Part shown: positions 56,589 through 64,000 of the stretch, in pieces
Layout: the number at the start of each line of letters is the position of its first letter
Position numbering within the stretch: the stretch's first letter is position 1
Program-made: the position numbers and the translations under genes
The notes under the pieces: model-generated
What the model was told of the DNA's origin: nothing
Database searches by the model: none
Seen by the model: only the letters and a program-made list of their open reading frames with translations
DNA from: Rhizobium sp. NXC24
GTDB lineage: Bacteria; Pseudomonadota; Alphaproteobacteria; Rhizobiales; Rhizobiaceae
Direction: 5' to 3'
Assembly (NCBI RefSeq): GCF_002944315.1
Contig: NZ_CP024311.1
Coordinates: 3,138,501 to 3,202,500 of the forward strand
DNA: 64,000 bases

Positions 56589-57986
56589 TTACTCGCCAAG
56601 CCGGCTCTTCAGGCCGTCTATGATATGATTGGCCAGCGCCTCGTAGTCATCGTCGAAATGATGGCCACCCTCCATGGCGATGACTTCGGCGCCCGTGCCC
56701 TTCAGCGATGGACAGGCGACATCCTCGTCGTCATCCTTGCCGTAGATGCATTGAACCGTCTTCGGATTGATCGACTTCAGGTCGCTGAGGGGATCGCCGC
56801 CCTTGCCTTCGCTTTCGGCGCCAAGCCAACCCATGACCGAGATCACATAGTCGACCTTGCGCGACAGCGACAGCAGCGACATCTGCACGATTCTGTCCTT
56901 GTCCGGCTGCTTCAGCCGGTTATAGCTCGCCGGCAGCACGTCGGCGCCGAAGGAATAGCCGATCAACACCACATGCTTCACCTTGAAGCGCTTGGTATAG
57001 TACTGGATCATGCGGGCGAGATCGTCGGCGGTCTGCTGTGGATCGCGCTCCGACCAGAAGTAATGCAGCGAATCGACACCGACGACCGGGATGCCCTGGT
57101 CCTGCAGATAGCTGCCAACTTCCTTGTCGATATCTCGCCAGCCGCCGTCGCCGGAATAGACGATCGCCAGCGTGTCTTCCGTCGGCTTGGTGTTCATGAC
57201 ATCGACCGGAAGACCGAGCGGCGACTTTTCGCTGTCGATCGTCTTCATCAGATCCACCAGCCCGGCGCTCAGCGCCGCATAGGTGTCATCCTCGTCGGAA
57301 TCGGTGACCTGAACATCAGGATGTTCTTTCTGGATCTCCTCGACGTGTTCGCGTCCATCCTTGGGCGCGTTCGAGGTGAAGGTCGCAAGGATCGGGTTCG
57401 GCAGCGCGCCATCTTGCAGGCCGAAGGACACCATGTCGCCATCGGTCTTCTTTTCGGCCGGCGTGCAAAGCTCCTGCTTCAGCGCGATGCCGAAGGTCGG
57501 ATTGACGGCGAGCGTGCCGGCAACGGTGGCGTCCGGAGTCTGCGCGGCGATAGTCAGCGCCATAGCGCCGCCGGCGCCGACACCGGCGATGACCGGCAAT
57601 TGATAGGTGCTGTCGGCAAAAGAGCGCTGCACCTGCTGGCTCAGCGACTCCAGATCGGAGACCATGTAGATGCAGCCGTCATTCTGATTGACGTCATACT
57701 TATTGAGCGATGCCAGGAAGGACGGGTAATCGATACCGATGACCAGAGTGCCGTTGGCAACGAGCTTTTCGGCGACGCCCTTTTCCTTGTCGCCCCAGCC
57801 GGCAGCGTCGGAGATCAGCACGACCTCGCTCGTCACCTTACCCTGCGGACGCATGATGTGTGGCGGAGAGATCATGCCGAGATCGTATTTGGTATCGTCC
57901 TCGTCCGCTCTCGCCGCGCCTGATGCCAGTAGGCCCGTTGTCAACATGAATGCGAAAGCCAATGACATTGCGTATTTCAAGATCAT
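56589..57986 (-). CDS. atvA: AcvB/VirJ-family protein AtvA
   Basis: This 465-residue exported alpha/beta-hydrolase has a signal peptide (AMSLAFAFMLTTGLLASGAA) and two VirJ-like halves. The second half has a full GxSxG nucleophile elbow (IGYSFGADV, Ser345); the first has only AGVGAGGAM and looks inactive. Homologues in Agrobacterium (AcvB) and R. tropici (AtvA) affect virulence or acid tolerance and act on lysyl-phosphatidylglycerol. It overlaps lpiA by four bases. Confidence 0.9.
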   Translation of the reverse strand: MILKYAMSLAFAFMLTTGLLASGAARADEDDTKYDLGMISPPHIMRPQGKVTSEVVLISDAAGWGDKEKGVAEKLVANGTLVIGIDYPSFLASLNKYDVNQNDGCIYMVSDLESLSQQVQRSFADSTYQLPVIAGVGAGGAMALTIAAQTPDATVAGTLAVNPTFGIALKQELCTPAEKKTDGDMVSFGLQDGALPNPILATFTSNAPKDGREHVEEIQKEHPDVQVTDSDEDDTYAALSAGLVDLMKTIDSEKSPLGLPVDVMNTKPTEDTLAIVYSGDGGWRDIDKEVGSYLQDQGIPVVGVDSLHYFWSERDPQQTADDLARMIQYYTKRFKVKHVVLIGYSFGADVLPASYNRLKQPDKDRIVQMSLLSLSRKVDYVISVMGWLGAESEGKGGDPLSDLKSINPKTVQCIYGKDDDEDVACPSLKGTGAEVIAMEGGHHFDDDYEALANHIIDGLKSRLGE

Positions 57987-60592
57987 TTCCTCACGACCCC
58001 CTTAAGTCCGCCCCCGATGAGGAATGTGGCATCCATCAACGCGATCATTGGACTGACACCTCCCGAAACGGCCAAGTAACGAGGCTGCCATTCGGGATGA
58101 AATTTGGATTTGAAGGCACGAAGCCCTTTGAAATTATAGTAGCGCTCGCCGTGTTCGAAGACGGTTCCGCCGACCCTGTCCCAAACCGGTGCCGATTCCC
58201 GTCTCGACATGCCTGATAGCGGCGCCATGCCAAGGTTGAAGCGCTGGAAGCCCTGCTGCTTCAGATACTCGAGGATCTGCACGAACAGAAAATCCATCGA
58301 TCCCTTCGGCGCATCGGGTGAAAAGCGCATCAGATCGACGGACCCCTCCTCCTTGGTCTCCGTCATCAGGATGTTAGCGAAAGCAACGATCTTACCATCC
58401 TTTTTCAACACGCCAACCGGCTGCGACACCACGTAGTCGGGATCGAAAGCGCCGAGCGAAAAACCCTTTTCCTTGGCGTTGTGATCGGCGAGCCATGTTT
58501 CCGAAACCTCGGCAAGCTGATCGATGACATCAGGCACATGCTGCGGCTCGATAACGGCAAATTCTAGTCCGTCCCGCACAGCGCGGCTCGCCGTCTGGCG
58601 AAGATTGGCCCATTTGCCGCCCTTCAGCTCGAAATTGGAAAGGTTGACCACCGCCAGTTCGCCGAGCTTGAAAGCACGTAAACCCGCATCGGCGCAATAG
58701 GACAAAAGCATCGGCGATATCTGATAGAAGACCGAACGGCAGCCGGCCGAACGGGCGGTTTCGACGAAGCGCCAGACCAGCTCGGGAAGGGCGTGCCGCG
58801 GCCCGATCGGATCGAACAGGGCGATCCAGGAACGGCCCTGCTTGCCATACATGATGAAGGCATCGCCCTTTTCGGAGAACATGATGCTTTTGTCGCCCAT
58901 GCGCACGAGATTGGCGTCGGCAATGCCTTGCTTGCGAACGATTTCAACGGCCCGTTCGACGGCATGGTCGGAAACCGGCTCCAGGCGCGCGGTCGCCGGG
59001 CGCAGCAGGCTGAAGATCGCGATCGCCGACGAGACGATGGAGATGCCGAGCACTGCACGAAGTCCGCGCGGCGCTTCTTCGGTGAATTCGAACTGCCACC
59101 AGAGTTGGTTGCTATATTCGACATCGCGATAGACGAAAAACAGGATGACGACGGCGCCGATGCAGATCACCGCGATTGCCGTCAGCCATCCCCCGGTCAG
59201 GGCTTGATTGAGCAGCGAAGCCGGACGCGTGAACAATCGGCGGCTGACGACGAGGCCGAAAACGAGGAAGGCGAGCAGCGCAGCCTCGACCACTGCGATG
59301 GCCTTCAGCAGCGAGAACAACAGCGCAAAAACCGCCGAGATGATCGAAACCCACCAGGCACCATCGAGACGTTGGCCGAGGCCGCGGGCGGCAACGATCA
59401 TCGCCAAACCGAGAAGGCTGGAGATAAAATGCGCGCTTTCGACAAGTGACAGCGGCAGAAAACTGGAAAGAAATTCCAGGTTCCTGTCCGGCGTCGGCGT
59501 CACGCTCGAAAATACCAGCATCATGCCCAGCAGAAGCGCGAAGGTCGACAGCAACTGCGGCATCAGCCGGCCGCCGATACGCCTCATGCTCGAGGCGGCC
59601 GGGTGGTCCACGAAACGTCGCAGTTCCGCCGCCGAGACCGCAAGGATCGCGATCGCCAGCGGGATCACGTTGTAGATGACGCGGTAGAGAACCAGCGAGC
59701 CGAGAACGGCGTCGGCGTTCACGGAGCTGCCGAGCCAGGCGATGATGATCGTCTCGAAAACGCCGAAGCCGGCCGGAACGTGGCTCAGCACACCGAGGCC
59801 GACGGCGATGGCGTAGATGGCAAAGAAGCCCGGCCAGCCGATGGCCGAATCCGGGAGCAAGACATAGAGTACGGAGGCGGAAGCGGCGATGTCGACCGCG
59901 GTCACCAGGAATTGCCGCGACCAGGTCAGCGAATCCGGCAGGCGAATGGCGATCGGCCCGATCCGCACCTCTCGGCCATTGCGGCCGACGATGATAACGA
60001 AGGCAAGCGCAGCGATGATGGCGCCGGCAATCAAGCGCAGCCAAAGGCCGTCGACATTGATCAGCGGGCCGATCTCGTCGGCGATGATCAGCAGCGCGAT
60101 GGCGCCGACGGCGGCAAGGCCAAGGCCGAAGGCCAGCGTCACAAAGGCGATAACGCGGGTAATATCGTCCGGGGACAGGCCGAGCCGGGTATAGGCGCGA
60201 TAGCGGATGGCGCCGGCACTGAGCGCGCCGAAGCCGGCGGTATTGCCGACGGCATAGGCGCTGAAGGAGGTCAGCGCCACATGCGGGAACGGCAGCCGCT
60301 TGCCGATATATTCCAGCGCGTTCTGATCATAAAAGATCAGCGAAAAGAAACTGAGACCCGTGAAGAACAGGGCAAGCACGATGGACGAGACTTTCGTCGT
60401 CGCCAGCGCGTGCACGACATCGTCATAGCGCACCTCGTTCGTCAGATCGAAGATCGCATAGGCAGCGATACCGAAGACGGCGACGGTAAGGATAGCGACA
60501 ATCAGCGTGCGATTGCGGTTCAAGAACCCACTTATGCCGCCGCGCGTCTCTAGGTCCTCATCGGCTTTTTCCAGATCGATTGGGGTCGACAT
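57983..60592 (-). CDS. lpiA: Lysyl-phosphatidylglycerol synthase/flippase LpiA (MprF family)
   Basis: This 869-residue protein has about 14 N-terminal membrane spans (flippase-type, to about residue 520) and a cytoplasmic DUF2156 synthetase domain (about 550-860; DPIGPRHALPELVWRF, FNLGMAPLSGM). It transfers lysine from Lys-tRNA to phosphatidylglycerol, lowering membrane negative charge. In rhizobia, lpiA-atvA is acid-induced. It is the upstream partner of atvA. Confidence 0.92.
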   Translation of the reverse strand: MSTPIDLEKADEDLETRGGISGFLNRNRTLIVAILTVAVFGIAAYAIFDLTNEVRYDDVVHALATTKVSSIVLALFFTGLSFFSLIFYDQNALEYIGKRLPFPHVALTSFSAYAVGNTAGFGALSAGAIRYRAYTRLGLSPDDITRVIAFVTLAFGLGLAAVGAIALLIIADEIGPLINVDGLWLRLIAGAIIAALAFVIIVGRNGREVRIGPIAIRLPDSLTWSRQFLVTAVDIAASASVLYVLLPDSAIGWPGFFAIYAIAVGLGVLSHVPAGFGVFETIIIAWLGSSVNADAVLGSLVLYRVIYNVIPLAIAILAVSAAELRRFVDHPAASSMRRIGGRLMPQLLSTFALLLGMMLVFSSVTPTPDRNLEFLSSFLPLSLVESAHFISSLLGLAMIVAARGLGQRLDGAWWVSIISAVFALLFSLLKAIAVVEAALLAFLVFGLVVSRRLFTRPASLLNQALTGGWLTAIAVICIGAVVILFFVYRDVEYSNQLWWQFEFTEEAPRGLRAVLGISIVSSAIAIFSLLRPATARLEPVSDHAVERAVEIVRKQGIADANLVRMGDKSIMFSEKGDAFIMYGKQGRSWIALFDPIGPRHALPELVWRFVETARSAGCRSVFYQISPMLLSYCADAGLRAFKLGELAVVNLSNFELKGGKWANLRQTASRAVRDGLEFAVIEPQHVPDVIDQLAEVSETWLADHNAKEKGFSLGAFDPDYVVSQPVGVLKKDGKIVAFANILMTETKEEGSVDLMRFSPDAPKGSMDFLFVQILEYLKQQGFQRFNLGMAPLSGMSRRESAPVWDRVGGTVFEHGERYYNFKGLRAFKSKFHPEWQPRYLAVSGGVSPMIALMDATFLIGGGLKGVVRK

Positions 60593-61047
60593 GCTCTACC
60601 TGTTTGAAATGGCTTTCGCCGGTCCCGTTTGCTCGGATATGCAGTAACGGCAATCTGCGTCTGTGTGTGTTACCGCCAGCACTTCTTTCGACGGGCTCTT
60701 TTTCTCGAGCGCTCCCATCATTCTGAATTTGGGCAATTTTGGCGCAGGACCCGTTCCGCCAGCAATGAATCTGTTATTATTTAAAGGAATTTGTCATTCA
60801 CCCGGATTTTGAGCTTTTCCACACAGAAAAGTGAACTGTGTGGCCTGCGATCAACGCAGCCCTTTATCAGGAAATTCTGGCCAGGTCACACCTTTTGGCG
60901 ACATCCGCCAATTTGGTTGCCAGAAAAATGGTGATCAGCAGGTCGACGCGACAACCGTCGTACCTGGCGTCAGGTCAGCGCTGCTTCTGGGCGACACGCG
61001 CCGCCGAGAAGAATGTCCGATTGCAGCGCATGAGCGCTGCCGCCACT
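60593..61047. other. Promoter region upstream of lpiA
   Basis: This is a 455-base gap between lpiA and the SRPBCC gene, partly AT-rich (60760-60830). Frames here lack ribosome-binding sites. The lpiA promoter, acid-induced in relatives, should be here, but I could not define its elements. Confidence 0.5.
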
Positions 61048-61530
61048 TTACCGATCCGGCGCTTCCGCCGGCTCGCCGTGCATTTCACTCAGGAAGAAAC
61101 CCTCGCGCAGATTGATGCCGTATTCGACGAAGGCCTTCATGCAGCAGAGCATCTGCGTCCAGCCCTCGCAGTTCAGATAGGTGCCGCGTCGGCCGGCTGC
61201 GTCCTCACGCCAGCCGGATTCCTCGATCGTTACCAAGGTGCCGCCGTCGTCGAGCGGTTCGAACGTCATCTCCACTTTTGTCCTGTAGCGCGCGCCGTCT
61301 TCGCCGGTACCACCATCCCAATGAAAGACGATACGCCGGTCAGTTTCCACCTCGTTGACCTCGACCGGCGCGTTCTTCCACCAGATCACGGTCGTCCCCG
61401 CCACGAGCGGCGCGCTGGCACCGCCGACGGTGGTGAAATAGCTCGAGAGCTTCTTCGGATTGACGACGGCATCGAAGACCTCATCCACTTTGCGGCCGAT
61501 GCGTCCCGAAATACGAACATTCAAGGTCAT
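61048..61530 (-). CDS. SRPBCC/AHSA1-family protein
   Basis: This 160-residue START-like hydrophobic-cavity protein has ISGRIGRKVDEVFDAVVNPK at the N-terminus and MTFEPLDDGGTLVTIEESGW toward the end. GGAGGAG precedes ATG 61530; the longer open frame upstream runs into the ArsR gene and is a shadow. It is divergent from the ArsR-type regulator 73 bases away, a frequent arrangement in which the regulator controls the SRPBCC gene. Ligand unknown. Confidence 0.88.
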   Translation of the reverse strand: MTLNVRISGRIGRKVDEVFDAVVNPKKLSSYFTTVGGASAPLVAGTTVIWWKNAPVEVNEVETDRRIVFHWDGGTGEDGARYRTKVEMTFEPLDDGGTLVTIEESGWREDAAGRRGTYLNCEGWTQMLCCMKAFVEYGINLREGFFLSEMHGEPAEAPDR

Positions 61531-61585
61531 GACTTCTCCTCCGCTTTCCGAGTGTGGTTGCTTTTCCATTGCGATCAGGGATTTT

Positions 61586-61605
61586 ATGTTATAAAAACAT
61601 AACAT
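61586..61605. promoter_or_regulatory. ArsR-type operator overlapping the regulator start codon
   Basis: ATGTTAT (61586-61592) and ATAACAT (61599-61605) form a 20-bp palindrome with a 6-base A-rich spacer. The right arm ends on the ATG of the ArsR gene, consistent with autorepression and control of the divergent SRPBCC gene. Confidence 0.65.
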
Positions 61606-61927
61606 GTCAAGCGAATCGGATAGCGACCTCATTTTCAAAGCCCTGGCGCACCGTCGCCGACGCGAAATCCTCGACTTGCTCAAGGAAGCCCCGAGGACGA
61701 CCGGCATGCTCTGCGAGACCTTTGCGGATATGGACCGTTGCACGGTGATGCAGCATCTGAAGGTGCTGGAGGAGGCCGATCTAGTGATCGCCAAGAAGGA
61801 AGGCCGGGAGCGCTGGAACCATCTCAACAGCCTGCCGATCAAGCAGATTCACGACCGTTGGATCAGCGCCTATGCCGGCCACGCCTTGTCGATCCTTGAC
61901 CGGCTAAAAAGCGATCTGGAGGGCTGA
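61604..61927 (+). CDS. ArsR-family winged-helix regulator
   Basis: This 107-residue regulator has an HTH at about residues 35-60 (TTGMLCETFADMDRCTVMQH) and a wing (LVIAKKEGRERWNHLN). The metal-binding CxC of ArsR/SmtB sensors is absent, so it senses something else or nothing. No Shine-Dalgarno site precedes the ATG, and the palindromic operator abuts it, so a leaderless mRNA is likely. Probably regulates the divergent SRPBCC gene. Confidence 0.88.
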   Translation: MSSESDSDLIFKALAHRRRREILDLLKEAPRTTGMLCETFADMDRCTVMQHLKVLEEADLVIAKKEGRERWNHLNSLPIKQIHDRWISAYAGHALSILDRLKSDLEG

Positions 61928-61954
61928 GGCCCTATGCGGTCGTATGAACCGCAA

Positions 61955-62812
61955 TCAGGTTTTCGCGCCCAGGAGTGTTTTCAGTTTCCCGCCGGTCCCG
62001 TCCTCCTCCAGGGGCGTATAGACAACGAGCTTCATATCCGGCCGGTCGATGACGGCAAGCGCGGTATATTCGAACGTCATCAGCCCACCTTGGGGATGGC
62101 GCAATCGCTTGCAGCCTGCGAGCGGCCGCAGCACTTCCTGTCTCGGCCACCAGGCGCGAAATTCCGGGCTTGTCTGCGTCAACGTGGCGATCAGCCGTTC
62201 GAAATCGGGATCGCCGGCGTAGCGGGCGCTATCAGCACGGAACATGGCGAGCGAATTTGCCGCTACGATCTCCCAATCGACCAATAGCACACGATGCGCG
62301 GGATCGGTGAACACCCGATGGACGCTATTGCGCGCGTCGCCCTGCAACAAGCCGTAATCGCCGAAAAGAGCCACCGCCGCCGGGTTCCAGGCAAGCACAT
62401 CCCAGCGCCGGCCGAGGACATAGGCGGGTTGCCCAGTGAGGCTCGCGAGCATCCGTCGCAGCGATTCAGGCACCTCTTCCGGACCACGCGAGGGAACTTC
62501 TGTTGATGGCCGATCGCTCAAGGTGAAGAGATGCCGTCGTTCCGCCGGATCGAGCCGCAACGCATCGGCAAGCGCCGACAGCACTTCCGCCGAGGCACGC
62601 ACATCCCGCCCCTGCTCCAGCCAGGTGTACCAGGTGGCCCCGACTCCGGCGAGCAGCGCTACCTCTTCGCGCCGCAACCCCGGCGTCCGCCGGCGAAATC
62701 CATCCGGCAGACCGACGCTTGCCGGCGTCAGCTTCTCGCGGCGGGAGCGCAGGAAAGCACCGAACTCGCGGCGCCTGGCGTCCAGAATAGTTTGGTTTTG
62801 ATTGATGGTCAT
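61955..62812 (-). CDS. XRE-family regulator with MmyB-type ligand domain
   Basis: This 285-residue protein has an N-terminal XRE HTH (RRTPGLRREEVALLAGVGAT then WYTWLEQGRD, about 45-75) followed by the MmyB-like sensory domain (PAYVLGRRWDVLAWNPAAVA, HRVLLVDWEIVAANSL). It reads away from the SDR gene that starts about 100 bases to its right, and regulators of this type commonly control such a divergent oxidoreductase. Confidence 0.9.
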   Translation of the reverse strand: MTINQNQTILDARRREFGAFLRSRREKLTPASVGLPDGFRRRTPGLRREEVALLAGVGATWYTWLEQGRDVRASAEVLSALADALRLDPAERRHLFTLSDRPSTEVPSRGPEEVPESLRRMLASLTGQPAYVLGRRWDVLAWNPAAVALFGDYGLLQGDARNSVHRVFTDPAHRVLLVDWEIVAANSLAMFRADSARYAGDPDFERLIATLTQTSPEFRAWWPRQEVLRPLAGCKRLRHPQGGLMTFEYTALAVIDRPDMKLVVYTPLEEDGTGGKLKTLLGAKT

Positions 62813-62913
62813 CGCTCATCATAGCAGGATGAATACTAGGATAAAACCGGAACTGTTTGTCGCTTTCGCAAACTGCCAAATATCACCGCATGTACAAAAT
62901 AGAGGTGATTGCG

Positions 62914-63732
62914 ATGGACATGAGCGACAAGACGATCCTCATCACCGGCTCGACCGATGGCGTTGGCCGCCGGGTTGCCGAAAGGCTCGCTGCGTCCGGC
63001 GCCATGGTGCTGTTGCATGGGCGCGACAAGGCACGCGCTGCAAGCCTGCTTTCCAGCATTCGCGGCGCGGGCGGAAAAGCCACCTTTTATCCCGCCGATC
63101 TTTCATCGCTGGATGAGGTCCGTGCCCTGGCCGACGCTATCAAGCGCGATCATGAGCGCCTCAACATTCTGGTCAACAATGCCGGCATCGGCACCGGCGG
63201 CGGCGATGCGGGACGTCAGGTCAGCCGCGACGGGCACGAACTGCGCTTTGCGGTGAACTATCTTGCCGGCTTCCTGCTGACACGCTGCCTGCTGCCGCTG
63301 TTGAAGGCGAGCAGCCTCGCCCGCATCGTCAATGTTTCCTCGGTTGGTCAACAGCCGATCGACTTCTCCGATGTCATGCTGACGCACGGCTATAGCGGCG
63401 TGCGCGCCTATTGCCAGAGCAAGCTGGCGCAGATCATGTTCACGTTCGATCTCGCCAAGGAATTGGCGGGCTGTGGTGTCATCGTCAATTGCCTGCACCC
63501 CGCAACCTACATGGACACCACCATGGTGCGCCAGGCCGGCGTGTCACCCATGAGCACAGTCGATCAGGGCGCCGACGCCATTCTTAATCTGGTTGCGGGC
63601 GCCGACCTCGAAGGACGCTCTGGCCTCTATTACGACGGGCAGTACCCATCCCGCGCCAATGCCCAGGCCTATGACGCAGCCGCGCGCAAGCGGCTGCGCA
63701 GTCTCAGCGACGAGCTCACAGGTCTCGCCTGA
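62914..63732 (+). CDS. SDR-family NAD(P)-dependent oxidoreductase
   Basis: This 272-residue classical SDR has the loop GSTDGVGRRV, NNAG in ILVNNAGIGTG, the Ser of VNVSSVGQ and the catalytic YCQSK. It resembles WW-domain oxidoreductase/retinol dehydrogenase-like SDRs that lack a known bacterial substrate. ATG 62914 follows GAGGTG; longer frames are possible. Likely controlled by the divergent XRE regulator. Confidence 0.87.
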   Translation: MDMSDKTILITGSTDGVGRRVAERLAASGAMVLLHGRDKARAASLLSSIRGAGGKATFYPADLSSLDEVRALADAIKRDHERLNILVNNAGIGTGGGDAGRQVSRDGHELRFAVNYLAGFLLTRCLLPLLKASSLARIVNVSSVGQQPIDFSDVMLTHGYSGVRAYCQSKLAQIMFTFDLAKELAGCGVIVNCLHPATYMDTTMVRQAGVSPMSTVDQGADAILNLVAGADLEGRSGLYYDGQYPSRANAQAYDAAARKRLRSLSDELTGLA

Positions 63733-63772
63733 ACAGACCTCTCCATCTTCGCCATCCAACAAGGAGACAACC

Positions 63773-64000
63773 ATGTCGTCCCAACACACCGTCATCATTG
63801 GCGGCTCGTCCGGTATTGGCCTTGCGACCGCCGCCCATCTTCTCGAAAAAGAATATCGGGTGACGATCACCGGTCGCGATGAGACAAAGCTCCGGGCGGC
63901 GGCACAAAGCCTCGGTGGCGATGTCGCTACGATCGCCATGGACGCCGCCGACCTCACCGGTCTTGCCAAGATTTTCCAGACGATCGGGCCTTTGGATCAT
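63773..64000 (+). CDS. SDR-family oxidoreductase (3' truncated by window edge)
   Basis: Only the first 76 codons are in the window. AAGGAG stands upstream of the ATG at 63773. The glycine loop GGSSGIGLATA and the ITGRDETKL segment identify a short-chain dehydrogenase. It lies 40 bases after the preceding SDR gene and is probably co-transcribed. Confidence 0.85.
   Translation, partial: MSSQHTVIIGGSSGIGLATAAHLLEKEYRVTITGRDETKLRAAAQSLGGDVATIAMDAADLTGLAKIFQTIGPLDH

Noticed and set aside
60831..61115. Open frames in the lpiA upstream region
   Set aside because: No ribosome-binding site, overlap with the end of the SRPBCC gene on the other strand, no protein-like composition.

Overview
The window is a chromosomal segment from an alphaproteobacterium of the Rhizobiales, most likely a Rhizobium close to the R. 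tropici group. The evidence is the combination of a sqdB-sqdD-sqdC sulfolipid operon, an lpiA-atvA (lysyl-phosphatidylglycerol/acid tolerance) pair, RopB/Omp25-type beta-barrels, DUF982 genes, a tol-pal order typical of alphaproteobacteria, and a GC-rich composition. No phage, transposase or CRISPR array was seen.

Layout. 1-6.6 kb: end of a methionine ABC importer (metN, metI), a 2-hydroxyacid dehydrogenase, a Tag-like glycosylase, a divergent MFS exporter/TetR regulator pair and two DUF982 genes. 6.65-18.8 kb is the accessory-looking part. It holds a 1880-residue protein made almost wholly of octapeptides, then a TPR/GT41 (O-GlcNAc-transferase-like) glycosyltransferase, then a glycosyltransferase with an inserted FAMeT-like domain. 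These are followed by a run of very small genes (membrane peptides, a Cys-rich secreted protein, a predicted small RNA) ending at tRNA-Met(CAU). 19-26 kb: mnmA, a four-gene phospholipid-type cluster (PlsC-, CdsA- and CDP-alcohol transferase-like plus a small membrane protein), and serA/serC. 26-30.7 kb: a GT25 enzyme, two paralogous outer-membrane barrels, a cupin and an SH3 protein. 30.7-43.5 kb: a minus-strand housekeeping block read ybgC-tolQRA-tolA-like-tolB, pal, cpoB/ybgF-tilS-ftsH, a zinc-ribbon protein and glmM. 43.6-46.6 kb: sqdBDC. 46.6-51 kb: ruvC-ruvA-ruvB followed by a metallophosphoesterase, NUDIX and DinB genes. 51-64 kb: a luciferase-like oxidoreductase, yebC, a metallo-beta-lactamase-fold protein, ymdB-like and 5-formyl-THF cyclo-ligase genes, a HAD phosphatase, atvA/lpiA, an ArsR/SRPBCC pair, an XRE regulator and two SDRs.

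Most interesting point: the giant Ser/Thr-rich octapeptide protein lies next to an OGT-type enzyme and a second, unusual glycosyltransferase. I infer a dedicated polypeptide O-glycosylation system acting on a very long repetitive protein. A perfect TTAA-N7-TTAA (CtrA-type) box lies upstream of the repeat gene, and the same motif precedes both outer-membrane barrel genes, which suggests cell-cycle-linked expression of envelope components. These links are inferences from sequence and position, not demonstrated functions.
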